A stretch of DNA of 36,797 bases from contig JAQCDG010000001.1 of assembly GCA_027731085.1 (NCBI GenBank), forward strand, positions 69,179 through 105,975, in the 5' to 3' direction. Positions within the stretch are counted from its first letter, which is position 1. The number at the start of each line of letters is the position of its first letter. Source of the DNA: Actinomycetota bacterium (GTDB lineage: Bacteria > Actinomycetota > Acidimicrobiia > Acidimicrobiales > Ilumatobacteraceae). Below the pieces are notes generated by a model. That model made no database searches and had not been told where the DNA came from. It worked only from the letters and a program-made list of their open reading frames with translations. Both the position numbers and the translations under genes were made by a program. Below, one piece after another: positions 7,614 through 15,831 of the stretch.

Positions 7614-10600
7614 TCAACCAATGTAGACGCTATTGCCATACGAAGCGCGTAGAGCACCAATTGCACGGTCAATATCAACATTGAACTCAGGTGCCAACCG
7701 CAGACTCTTGCCACCTGGCATATGCAATTGCACTGGCGTTTGCCCGCCATGATCTTTCAATAATTCTTGCAAATTAGTGATGTCTTCTTGCGACAGCGAA
7801 CGACCCGCTAGTTCGATGTGCAGACTCATATCTGTTGCTCGCATCGGCTCGACAATCTTGATTTCTTGTGCGTTAAATGAAATGCGTGAGTCATCTCGCC
7901 TGTCGAGTCGACCGCGAACGGTAATGATCGTGTCTTCTTCAATAAGGTGGCCAAAGCTTGCAAATGTCTTTGGAAAGATGTTGACTTCGACCGTGCCCTG
8001 TAAGTCTTCAATAGTCAGAACGGCCATTTGGTCACCTTTGCGAGTGAACTTTCGATTGACAACAGTGATTACGCCACCAAGAGTCAAATAGGAACCATCA
8101 TTTTTCTCTTCGAGGTCGGCTAACGAACACTCAACTTTACGGCGCAACTGACCTTCGACACCACGCAACGGATGATCAGACACATATAGACCGAGCATCT
8201 CGCGCTCGATCTTGAGTTGCTCAGATTTCTCGTAGTTGATATTCGGAATCTCGATTTGTTCTGAAAAGCCCGAGTTCGAGTCGGCGCCTTGATCGAACAA
8301 ACTCATCACACCTTGGTCTCGCTCACGACGACGATTAAGGGTGTTTTCGATGATCGATTCGAAAACAAGAAGCAGACCTTTACGCGGATGACCGAGTGAG
8401 TCGAATGCCCCGGCTTTGATCAACGACTCAACAGTGCGTTTGTTTAGGGTTGCAATTGGTGCGCGATCAACGAAATCATAAAACGAAGTAAACGAACCAT
8501 TCGCTTGTCGATATTCGACGATTTGACTGACGACCACCTCACCCACATTGCGAATTGCCGACAAGCCAAAACTAATAACACGAGTTTCGCCTTCGACAAC
8601 GGGCACGAAATCAACCCCGGAAGAATTAATGTCCGGAGTTTTAACCGTGATATTGCTGGCACGGGCATCAGCCAAAAATATTGCCGCGCGGTCATAACTA
8701 GCTTTGACGCTGGTCAACAGACACGAGAGATATTCGAACGGATAATTGGCTTTTAGGAACGCAGTTTGATATGCGATGAACGCATACCCGTAGGCGTGGC
8801 TCTTACCGAACGCGTAGTCGGCAAAGTTTTCAATCGAGTCGAATAGTGTCTCACCAAGTTCTTGGCCGTAGCCACGATCTACACAGCCCGTTTCAAAAGA
8901 GGCTCGCTGTTTCTTCATGTCGGCACGATTTTTTTTGCCGCACGCTTTGCGCAAGTCATCTGCTTTTTCGAGGCTGTAGCCGGCGAATTTTTGGGCAACA
9001 CGCATCATGCTTTCTTGATAAATCATCAGACCTTGCGTATCGCCGAGCAGATCTTGGGCGTCAGGGTGAAAAATCTTTGGCGTCTTACGGCCATTTTTAA
9101 AGTCGGCGTAATCATTGTGCATATTCGCGCCCATTGGCCCCGGGCGATAAAGCGCAACGATCGCAGCAATATCGTCGATAATCGTCGGCACCATACTGCG
9201 CACCAATGCGCGGATGTTCGTCGATTCGAGTTGAAACACTCCGATCGTGTCACCACGACGCAACAATTCGAATGTCTTGCTGTCGTCAAACGGGGCTTTA
9301 TCGATATCAAAATCTGGATTGCTTAATTCTTGAATCATTTTGTTCGTATCTGTGATCACGTCTAAGTTGCGCAAACCCAGAATGTCCATCTTCAAAAGAC
9401 CAAGTTCTTCAACTGCGTGCATTTCGTATTGGGTGACGATTGGAGCGAGATCTGCATCTTGACCCGATTCGGCTTTGCGCTGAATCGGCAAATATTCGGT
9501 CAGTTTTTCTTTTGTAATCACGACCGCCGCAGCATGAATACCGACGCTGCGCTTCAAGCCCTCAAGCCCTCGCGCAGTATCGACGACCGTTTTTACATCG
9601 GGGTCGCTTTCGTATAGCGCCCGCAATTCGGCTGCTGCCCGATAGCCATCTACGTGCTGTTCGTTTTCTTCGAAGCAATATTTCAGCGGAGTGTCTCGAC
9701 CCATCACAACTGGCGGCATCGACTTGGCGATCTTGTCGCCCAACCCATACGAAAAGCCCAATACTCGAGCTGCATCACGCACGGCGTTGCGCGCTTTGAT
9801 CGTGCCAAAAGTGATGATTTGAGCGACATGGTCGCGGCCATATTTTTCGGAGGCATAGCGAATCATTTCGTCGCGATATCGCGAGTCGAAGTCCATGTCG
9901 ATGTCTGGCATCGACCGACGACCGGGGTTCAAGAATCGCTCAAACAACAAGTCGTATTTGATTGGATCGAGGTCGGTGATTTTCAGTGAATATGCGACTG
10001 CACAACCCGCCGCCGAACCGCGACCAGGACCAACACGAATTGATTTTTCATGCGCATATCGAACCAAGTCCCAGACGATCAAGAAATATGAACTAAAGCC
10101 CATCGTTTTGATAGTCAGCAATTCGTATGCAACTCGCTCAACAACTTCTGGCGCAAGTTTCTCGCCCCAGCGTTGCTGCGCGCCGATCCAAGTTAAGTGC
10201 TCGAGGTATGCGTGATCATCGACGAAACCCTCTGGAATTGGAAAGTTCGGCAGAACAGGAACATTGAATTGAATCTCGACCTTTGCGCGCTCAGCAATCC
10301 ATAAGGTGTTGTCGCACGAAGTCGGCTGCTCGCGAAACAGCCAACGCATCTCTTCTGCCGTCTTCAAATAGTGTTCGTGTCCTTCGAATTTGAGCCGATT
10401 CGGATCGGCAATCGTGCACCCTGTCTGCACGCACAGCAGTGCATCATGCGCGGCGCTGTCTTCGCGGTGCGTGTAGTGGCAATCGTTTGTCGCCAACAAC
10501 GGGGCCCCGAGCTTTTTGCTGATCTCAATCAACTTTGGATTCGTCTCAATCTGCAACGGAATGCCGTGATCTTGTAACTCGATGAAAAAATTGTCTTTGC

Positions 10601-11141
10601 CGAAAATATCCTGCAATCGGGCGGCGGTTTTAAGAGCTTCTGCATCTTTGCCGTTTTTGAGTGCCTGCAAAACATGACCACCCAAACATCCAGAAGTCGC
10701 AATTAGCCCTGAGCTGTATTTCGTCAGCAACTCCCAGTCCATGCGTGGCTGGTAGTAGTAGCCCTCAAGAAATGCCAAACTCGCCAACTGAATCAAATTT
10801 TTGTAGCCGACATTGTTTTCAGCAAGCAGTGTCAAGTGATAATAAAGTTTCTTGCCCGCGTCGGTGTCGCCTCCACTGTCATCAACTCGACCTCGACGGG
10901 TCGGTCGCTCAAAGCGGGTTTCATACGCCATGTATGCCTCGGTGCCAATTACGGGTTTGATGCCACGCTTCGTGCACTCTTTATAAAAATCGATGACGCC
11001 ATACATGTTGCCGTGATCGGTGATGCCGAGAGCCGACTGGCCATCTGTGACGGCTCGATCAACAAGTTCGTCTAACCGCGACGCCCCGTCAAGCATCGAA
11101 AACTCGGTATGAACGTGAAGGTGCGTGAACGACTTACCCAT
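7614..11141 (-). CDS. dnaE: DNA polymerase III alpha subunit
   Basis: The replicative polymerase subunit, 1175 residues, the usual size for bacterial DnaE1. The N-terminal PHP domain is intact (THLHVHTEFSMLDGASRLDE and GITDHGNMYG), suggesting a metal-dependent proofreading PHP as in other actinobacteria. The polymerase active-site acids are D413 and D415 in MPDIDMDFD, preceded by the GPGRGSAAG finger loop near 371-379. The helix-hairpin-helix and OB-fold regions follow (LTLGGVITVVNRKFTRKGDQ). The ATG overlaps the stop of the upstream bpa gene as TAATG, so translational coupling is likely. This is the DnaE1 type rather than DnaE2, judged by the complete PHP motifs and C-terminal OB region. Confidence 0.96.
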   Translation of the reverse strand: MGKSFTHLHVHTEFSMLDGASRLDELVDRAVTDGQSALGITDHGNMYGVIDFYKECTKRGIKPVIGTEAYMAYETRFERPTRRGRVDDSGGDTDAGKKLYYHLTLLAENNVGYKNLIQLASLAFLEGYYYQPRMDWELLTKYSSGLIATSGCLGGHVLQALKNGKDAEALKTAARLQDIFGKDNFFIELQDHGIPLQIETNPKLIEISKKLGAPLLATNDCHYTHREDSAAHDALLCVQTGCTIADPNRLKFEGHEHYLKTAEEMRWLFREQPTSCDNTLWIAERAKVEIQFNVPVLPNFPIPEGFVDDHAYLEHLTWIGAQQRWGEKLAPEVVERVAYELLTIKTMGFSSYFLIVWDLVRYAHEKSIRVGPGRGSAAGCAVAYSLKITDLDPIKYDLLFERFLNPGRRSMPDIDMDFDSRYRDEMIRYASEKYGRDHVAQIITFGTIKARNAVRDAARVLGFSYGLGDKIAKSMPPVVMGRDTPLKYCFEENEQHVDGYRAAAELRALYESDPDVKTVVDTARGLEGLKRSVGIHAAAVVITKEKLTEYLPIQRKAESGQDADLAPIVTQYEMHAVEELGLLKMDILGLRNLDVITDTNKMIQELSNPDFDIDKAPFDDSKTFELLRRGDTIGVFQLESTNIRALVRSMVPTIIDDIAAIVALYRPGPMGANMHNDYADFKNGRKTPKIFHPDAQDLLGDTQGLMIYQESMMRVAQKFAGYSLEKADDLRKACGKKNRADMKKQRASFETGCVDRGYGQELGETLFDSIENFADYAFGKSHAYGYAFIAYQTAFLKANYPFEYLSCLLTSVKASYDRAAIFLADARASNITVKTPDINSSGVDFVPVVEGETRVISFGLSAIRNVGEVVVSQIVEYRQANGSFTSFYDFVDRAPIATLNKRTVESLIKAGAFDSLGHPRKGLLLVFESIIENTLNRRRERDQGVMSLFDQGADSNSGFSEQIEIPNINYEKSEQLKIEREMLGLYVSDHPLRGVEGQLRRKVECSLADLEEKNDGSYLTLGGVITVVNRKFTRKGDQMAVLTIEDLQGTVEVNIFPKTFASFGHLIEEDTIITVRGRLDRRDDSRISFNAQEIKIVEPMRATDMSLHIELAGRSLSQEDITNLQELLKDHGGQTPVQLHMPGGKSLRLAPEFNVDIDRAIGALRASYGNSVYIG

Positions 11142-11620
11142 TAAAGGTAAGTTCCCGGACGGTCCCCCGGCTGTGCATTTGGCACCTGACCTGACTGAAT
11201 TTGTCGTTGCTCTGATTGCTGGCGCATTGAAAGTTGTTGGGCAAACATGGTGGCTTGAATGCCGTGAAACAATCCTTCAAGCCAGCCAACCAACTGCGCC
11301 TTAGCCACACGCAATTCGGCATCGCTTGGCACCTCACCATCGTTAAATGGCAACGCCAGCATTCGCAATTCTTCTTGCAAATCGGGAGACAACGCCTCGG
11401 CGAGCTCGACGATTGAGCGCTCGTAAATTTCTGCTAACCGTTCGCGGGATGGCAGATCAAGGGTCATCGAATGCACTTCGTCGAGCAGTTGTTTGATCAT
11501 CGAACCGATGCGCATAACTTTTGCCGGCGCAGTCACGGTCTCAAGTGCATTTTCGACTTGTTCTTCGACGATCTCGGCAGATTGATCGACTTCGGTTGGT
11601 TTTTCTTCAGGAGTTTTCAT
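11141..11620 (-). CDS. bpa: bacterial proteasome activator (Bpa/PafE, DUF2587)
   Basis: Bpa forms a dodecameric ring that docks on the 20S proteasome and opens its gate without ATP, allowing breakdown of unfolded proteins. The 159-residue protein is mostly helical (VMRIGSMIKQLLDEVHSM, then LVGWLEGLFHGIQATMFAQQ) with a disordered Gln-rich tail ending GTYL. This is close to the GQYL docking motif of mycobacterial Bpa, where the Tyr engages the alpha ring. I start at ATG 11620. The frame is open to 11671, but that would overlap the upstream gene by 32 bp and add unrelated residues. The last base of its stop region overlaps the dnaE ATG. Proteasome genes themselves are outside the window. Confidence 0.88.
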   Translation of the reverse strand: MKTPEEKPTEVDQSAEIVEEQVENALETVTAPAKVMRIGSMIKQLLDEVHSMTLDLPSRERLAEIYERSIVELAEALSPDLQEELRMLALPFNDGEVPSDAELRVAKAQLVGWLEGLFHGIQATMFAQQLSMRQQSEQRQIQSGQVPNAQPGDRPGTYL

Positions 11621-11639
11621 GGTGGGGTCGCCAAACTTA

Positions 11640-12761
11640 TCACTTAAGGGTCGTTGCGAGCAACGGTACATCTAGTTCATCGTCGGTCAAAGCACCGTGC
11701 CGACACTGCAATAAATAGGGCCCGGTATCGGCGGCGGCGTCAAAACTCATTGGATCTCTCGGCACGAGCACAACATCGCCGAGACGCTTTCGAGTCGCCG
11801 AGCCAAGTCGTGGTCCGAGCCAATTTTCGTCGATCACCTGTTCTTTACTGGCGACCCAAGCAACACCTGAATGGTGCGCAGTCGCCCGCGCCAACAATTC
11901 GACCTGCACGCCATTGAGTGCATGCAACCATCTGAAACGACCCTCACCGGATTGGTAAGCAGTCATTGCCATTACTTCAGTGTGTGGCGGCATCGTGTTC
12001 GTACCGACCATAACTTGGCCGTGGTCAGCAGTCACAATCAAAACCGAACCTGGTGTGAGGGCTTCTTGAATGCTTTTCACAATTGCATCGGCGCTGCGCA
12101 ACTCGGCCTCGTAATAAATGCCGAAGCCACGCTCATGGGCGATTTTGTCAACGCCGTCGTAATAGGCATAAATAAACTTTTCACCGCTGCGCAGAAGTTG
12201 ACCAACTTCAACGGCGATGCTTGATGCTGCACGCCACCCTCGAGCGCGAACGCCACGTAAATGTGCCTCAGTGAACGCCGAACCTTCAAGTTCTGCTTTG
12301 CTAAGCACGGGCACACTCGCACCCATAAATGGCGGACACGGTTGAATCAGATCAGGAGGATACAAATTTCGCAGATCACCTTTTTCATCGCCCCACTTGA
12401 GCATTTGCATTACACGAGCACCCATATCGATGCGATAGCCAACCAAACCATGTTCAGCCGGAGCGAGACCTGTCGTGATTGATGTGAGCGCACTAACTGT
12501 TGTCGTGGGCGCAACTGTTGTGATCGACGAACCTTGCATCGATGCGAGCGTTGGGCAATGCACGAGATTTTTCTGCAACTGATGCCATCCCAGACCGTCG
12601 ATCACGAGCAACACGACTTGTCGCGCATCTTTAACACAACTTGGCATCCAACTTGGAATTTCTTTTGTGCCCTGTGGGCCAAGCAACGCCGGGATGATGC
12701 CCGTTATGCAGGCATTCTTATAGTCAGGAAGTCGCGGACTGGTTGGTGCTGAAGTAGTCAT
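11640..12761 (-). CDS. type I phosphodiesterase/nucleotide pyrophosphatase family (alkaline phosphatase superfamily)
   Basis: A 373-residue member of the alkaline phosphatase superfamily. Metal-binding and catalytic motifs are visible in order: VVLLVIDGLGW with Asp55, the nucleophile Thr in APTTTVSALTSITTGL (about 85-99), PAEHGLVGY at 101-109, YYDGVDKIAHERG (about 207-219) and VTADHGQ (about 245). No signal peptide or transmembrane segment is obvious, so it is probably cytoplasmic. The substrate could be a nucleotide, a phosphodiester or a phosphonate; the sequence does not decide. The ATG at 12761 has a strong ribosome binding site (AGGGGG, 7 bases away). It is divergent from the Rrf2 gene and is followed closely by bpa and dnaE, probably as one transcript. 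Confidence 0.85.
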   Translation of the reverse strand: MTTSAPTSPRLPDYKNACITGIIPALLGPQGTKEIPSWMPSCVKDARQVVLLVIDGLGWHQLQKNLVHCPTLASMQGSSITTVAPTTTVSALTSITTGLAPAEHGLVGYRIDMGARVMQMLKWGDEKGDLRNLYPPDLIQPCPPFMGASVPVLSKAELEGSAFTEAHLRGVRARGWRAASSIAVEVGQLLRSGEKFIYAYYDGVDKIAHERGFGIYYEAELRSADAIVKSIQEALTPGSVLIVTADHGQVMVGTNTMPPHTEVMAMTAYQSGEGRFRWLHALNGVQVELLARATAHHSGVAWVASKEQVIDENWLGPRLGSATRKRLGDVVLVPRDPMSFDAAADTGPYLLQCRHGALTDDELDVPLLATTLK

Positions 12762-12844
12762 GTTGTGCCCCCTGAGAGTAGTTCAGAGGTATTCGCTAGA
12801 GCACGCAATTCATCGGCGAAAACCATCACATAAAAGCCCCATAA

Positions 12845-12861
12845 ATACGACTCATTAGTAT
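12845..12861 (+). promoter_or_regulatory. imperfect 17-bp palindrome over the likely -10 element of the Rrf2 gene
   Basis: ATACGACTCATTAGTAT has perfect ATAC/GTAT ends and partial inner symmetry about 12853. Its right end TAGTAT (12856-12861) fits a TANNNT -10 element and ends 6 bases before the GTG of the Rrf2 gene, so transcription would start at the GTG itself (leaderless). A dyad over the -10 is the position expected for autorepression by a dimeric Rrf2 protein. No -35 consensus is visible. This is inference, not a known operator. Confidence 0.35.
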
Positions 12862-12867
12862 GCGAGT

Positions 12868-13314
12868 GTGAGAATTTCTACCCGGGGCGACTATGCGTGT
12901 CGTGCGCTGCTTTCTTTGAGTTTGCACGCCGACGAGAACGGCCCCACTTCGGTGCGTGACATTGCCGAACGCACCGCTCTTCCGCAGCCGTATTTGGAGC
13001 AAATTCTTTTGGCGCTCAAAGGCGCTGGTTTGGTCAAATCAAAACGTGGCGTCGGCGGCGGATACATCTTGGCGAAATCTGCCGTTGACATTCGACTCTC
13101 CGAAATAATTTCTGCAGTAGACGGACCAATCTCAGTCGGTGATTTTGGTGAACCACATAAAGACGGTGCATGTGATCATGACGGCCAATGCGTGTTGCTC
13201 GCCGTCTGGAACTTAGCGAGCGAACATATGCGTGAACACTTGGCGAAATACACGCTTGAAGATATTGCTGCAATCTCAAAAGGCGAAGCGGCCTGGCCAA
13301 AACCTAGAAAATAA
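12868..13314 (+). CDS. Rrf2-family transcriptional regulator
   Basis: A 148-residue DNA-binding protein. The N-terminal MRISTRGDYACRALLSL and a winged helix-turn-helix with a recognition helix around PQPYLEQILLALKGAGLV and wing SKRGVGGGYILA are diagnostic of the family, which includes IscR, NsrR and RsrR. Many members sense through an Fe-S cluster held by three cysteines in the loop. Here only C102 and C108 (ACDHDGQC) lie there, plus C11 at the N-terminus, so the ligand set is reduced or different. The GTG start has no ribosome binding site. No sulfur, nitric-oxide or Fe-S gene lies beside it, so its target may be only itself or distant genes. Confidence 0.87.
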   Translation: MRISTRGDYACRALLSLSLHADENGPTSVRDIAERTALPQPYLEQILLALKGAGLVKSKRGVGGGYILAKSAVDIRLSEIISAVDGPISVGDFGEPHKDGACDHDGQCVLLAVWNLASEHMREHLAKYTLEDIAAISKGEAAWPKPRK

Positions 13315-14283
13315 CTAGTCGGTTCTCTGCGAGCACTTCGCCAAAACAGCAGAGAAATCTTGCGGTAACTCAACTGTAAAATCCATTTCTTTACCCGACA
13401 CAGGATGCCTGAACTGCAAACTCGTGGCGTGCAGCATTGGTCGCGGTGACGAAAGCACACTACGAGCGCCACCATAGACAACATCGCCGACAACACTGTG
13501 GCCGAGTGTGGCTAGGTGTACGCGGATTTGATGCGTGCGCCCGGTTTCTAATCCGCATTCGATCAACGAGCAATCAACTGGAACATTGAAAGCCTTTCGC
13601 ACTTCATATGTCGTGCGCGCGACTTTGCCGTCTCTAAGCACTGCCATTTTTGTTGGGTCGCGTTGATCTCTGCCGAGCGGGGCATCAATCACGCCTGAAA
13701 CTGCACTCATATGACCCCACACCAGAGCCAGATACCGACGCGTCACTACGCGTCGCGAAAGTGCATCAACGAGCGAATCATAAGCACGAGAAGTTCTGGC
13801 CATCATCATCAAACCCGTAGTGCCGGCGTCTAGGCGATGCACGACACCAGGTCGAAATGGATCGCCTACATTTGCAACTTCGGGATACTTTGCCAATACT
13901 GCATTGACCAGAGTGCCTGTTGGGTTTCCGGCACCTGGGTGCACGACAATGCCAGCGTGTTTGTTGATCACGAAAACATCGGCGTCTTCATAGACGATCT
14001 CAACAGCAAGGTTCGGCTCGGGCAATGGCAATTGTTTCTTGGGTAACAATGCGAGCTCAACTTTTAGATGTTGTCCTTCTGTGGCTTTGAGTTTTCCGGC
14101 TTTGACGGCGACTCCATCTAAAATGACGGCGCCAGCTTCGATAAGCGCCGCGGCGGCGGCTCGCGGAATATCAGCAACCAGTGAAACAATTCGGTCGACT
14201 CTTTGACCAGCGAGTGCCGCTGGCACGTGCTCGTCGATTATTCGTGAATCAGATTCATCACCCAAAAACTTGTCTTGACTCAT
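13315..14283 (-). CDS. rluD: RluA/RluD-family 23S rRNA pseudouridine synthase
   Basis: This 322-residue enzyme isomerises uridines of large-subunit rRNA to pseudouridine. An N-terminal S4 RNA-binding domain (residues about 27-75, QRVDRIVSL through KVELALL) precedes the catalytic domain. The RluA-type active site is VVHRLDAGTTGLMMMA with catalytic Asp152, followed by the conserved RRYLALVWG and TGRTHQIRVHLA. RluD is the closest named relative by domain layout, but specificity within the family cannot be read from sequence alone. The ATG overlaps the lspA stop as ATGA, and this order (lspA then rluD) is common in actinobacteria and firmicutes. Its stop abuts the stop of the convergent Rrf2 gene with no room for a terminator. 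Confidence 0.9.
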   Translation of the reverse strand: MSQDKFLGDESDSRIIDEHVPAALAGQRVDRIVSLVADIPRAAAAALIEAGAVILDGVAVKAGKLKATEGQHLKVELALLPKKQLPLPEPNLAVEIVYEDADVFVINKHAGIVVHPGAGNPTGTLVNAVLAKYPEVANVGDPFRPGVVHRLDAGTTGLMMMARTSRAYDSLVDALSRRVVTRRYLALVWGHMSAVSGVIDAPLGRDQRDPTKMAVLRDGKVARTTYEVRKAFNVPVDCSLIECGLETGRTHQIRVHLATLGHSVVGDVVYGGARSVLSSPRPMLHATSLQFRHPVSGKEMDFTVELPQDFSAVLAKCSQRTD

Positions 14284-14774
14284 AATTGTGCTTTCGATCG
14301 AGATGCTTTAACGGCAGACATGATTAACATCGCAGCACCAATTGTGACCGCCGAATCAGCGATGTTAAACACCGGAAACCACTGCAAGTCGATGAAGTCA
14401 ACCACCGCGCCGGCCAACCATTTATCGCCACGAAACAAGCGATCGGCCACATTTCCGAGTGCGCCGCCAATCAACATTGAAGTACCAACCAGAGACAGTT
14501 GCGAAGTCGCTTTGCGCAAACTAAACCACAGCCACAGTGCGACACCAACCGCAAGCAGTCCGATCAGGCGTCCTGCACCTTGCCCTTGAGAAAAGGCCAT
14601 GCCCGAGTTGAAAACTAAATTGAATCGCAATGTCCAGAACAGATCGATCGTGCGACCATCGTCCAGCGAATTGAGCACCCAGTTTTTAGTCGCCTGATCG
14701 GCAACCAAAACTGCAGCAATAATAATTTTGGGTGTTGAGCCAATCGCCCTAGTAAGAACCAATGCCACCTGCAC
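14280..14774 (-). CDS. lspA: lipoprotein signal peptidase (signal peptidase II)
   Basis: LspA cleaves the signal peptide of prolipoproteins in the cytoplasmic membrane after lipid attachment. The 164-residue protein has about four membrane helices (around 17-27, 66-86, 92-107 and 138-157). The two catalytic aspartates are Asp111 in GNVADRLFRG and Asp140 in FNIADSAVTIG, and DQATK and FNSGMAFS are the other conserved segments. The start is uncertain: GTG at 14774, GTG at 14768 and TTG at 14762 are all in frame, and all overlap the 3' end of the dksA-like gene. It is coupled to the rluD-like gene by an ATGA overlap. Confidence 0.93.
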   Translation of the reverse strand: MQVALVLTRAIGSTPKIIIAAVLVADQATKNWVLNSLDDGRTIDLFWTLRFNLVFNSGMAFSQGQGAGRLIGLLAVGVALWLWFSLRKATSQLSLVGTSMLIGGALGNVADRLFRGDKWLAGAVVDFIDLQWFPVFNIADSAVTIGAAMLIMSAVKASRSKAQL

Positions 14775-15783
14775 GCTCGACTACTAATTCAGTTGTCCAT
14801 GGAATCGCCTTTAATCGCTCACGCGGAATCGGCAACCCAGAACGCGCTGAGTAGCCATAATCGCCGGTCTCAAGTCGCTTGAGAGCTTCATCAATTTCTT
14901 CGACTGTCTGGCGTGCTGAAGCTGAAAGAGTCAGGTCGCGCTCACGCTCGACAACCATGGTGTCACCCTCGCCACCTTCGTCATCAAACTGCACATCACC
15001 CATCTCTGAGTTTTCGACGATCGCATTTGCTGCGCTCTCAAGTTGGTCGGCTTGACCGAGGAGATTGCGTCGTTCAACAGTCAACAATTCACGTTGTGAG
15101 GTCAAGAACTCGATATTGAACTCTTTGGTCGGCGTTATGCCATCTTGCATCACACCTTTAATAATTGGTGGCTTTGGTGGCGCAACTGGTTTACGGTTGG
15201 CTTCGATTTCTGCCAGACGAGCCGCTTCGCGCGCGGCGATCTTGGCCGCTTTCACGGCTTCGCGCGCCTGCTTTTCTTCTAAACGCTGCTTTTCTTTAGC
15301 GACCTTCAGCGCCAATCGCTCGGCGATTTGTTGGGCTTTGAGCTTTGCGCGTTCTTTGGCTAAACGCTGTGCTTCTTTTTGCTTTTCTTTTTGCAAACGC
15401 TTGCGTTCGGCTAGCGCCCGACGTTTGTCGAGTTCTTTTTGCTTCTTGAGCGCTTTGATCTGGGCGAGCTTTTTTTTCAGTTCGAGATTCTTCTTGAAAG
15501 CCAGTTTTTTCTTGAGTTCAAGCTTCTTCTTGAATTCGAGCTTCTTTTTGAGTTCAAGCTTCTTTTTGAGTTCGAGTTTCTTTTTGAGCTCAAGCTTCTT
15601 TTTGAGCTCAAGCTTCTTTTTCAGTTCGAGCTTCTTCTTAAGTTCGAGCTTCTTCTTGAAAGCCAGTTTTTTCTTGAGATCGAGCTTCTTTTTGAGAGCG
15701 AGCCTCTTTTTGAGCTCAACTTTTTTACGCACTGCAAGTTTCTTTTTAGCCATTGCCTGCTTTTTCTTCTTAGCAGATGCCAT
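14749..15783 (-). CDS. DksA/TraR-like protein with lysine-rich repeat domain and no zinc-finger cysteines
   Basis: A 344-residue protein in two parts. Residues 13-108 are 16 tandem hexapeptides of the KKKLEL type, followed by a Lys/Arg/Glu/Ala-rich helical stretch to about 200. The C-terminal 120 residues resemble DksA/TraR: a coiled-coil-like region, then DEALKRLETGDYGYSARSGL, PIPRERLKAIPW and ELVVE. All four zinc-finger cysteines are replaced (YGYS, ARSG, TEL-V), so no C4 zinc site can form. The acidic pair at a DksA coiled-coil tip is not clearly identifiable. The basic domain could bind DNA or RNA, as in histone-H1-like bacterial proteins (inference). I choose ATG 15783, two codons inside the longest frame, because the ribosome binding site GAGAGGTG precedes it and would overlap the alternative GTG at 15789. 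Its place between ileS and lspA is typical of actinobacteria. Confidence 0.8.
   Translation of the reverse strand: MASAKKKKQAMAKKKLAVRKKVELKKRLALKKKLDLKKKLAFKKKLELKKKLELKKKLELKKKLELKKKLELKKKLELKKKLEFKKKLELKKKLAFKKNLELKKKLAQIKALKKQKELDKRRALAERKRLQKEKQKEAQRLAKERAKLKAQQIAERLALKVAKEKQRLEEKQAREAVKAAKIAAREAARLAEIEANRKPVAPPKPPIIKGVMQDGITPTKEFNIEFLTSQRELLTVERRNLLGQADQLESAANAIVENSEMGDVQFDDEGGEGDTMVVERERDLTLSASARQTVEEIDEALKRLETGDYGYSARSGLPIPRERLKAIPWTTELVVERAGGIGSY
15460..15747 (-). repeat. tandem 18-bp repeats encoding 16 lysine-rich hexapeptides
   Basis: Sixteen consecutive 18-bp units encode K-K-K-L-E-L-type hexapeptides inside the dksA-like gene. The central six units are identical at protein level (KKKLEL), while the flanking ones vary (KKKLAV, RKKVEL, KKRLAL, KKKLDL, KKKLAF, KKNLEL, KKKLAQ). 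At DNA level units differ mainly at third positions (for example GAG/GAA, AAG/AAA). This indicates expansion by slippage or unequal recombination followed by drift. The tract could vary in copy number between strains and could be misassembled. Confidence 0.95.
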
Positions 15784-15831
15784 TTTCACCTCTCAAGTGG
15801 TTCAATTTTAGAACGCACCAATTTGACCGCG

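Noticed and set aside
11621-11671. N-terminal extension of Bpa from 11671
   Set aside because: It would overlap the upstream phosphodiesterase gene by 32 bp and adds residues unlike the family; ATG 11620 gives the natural start.
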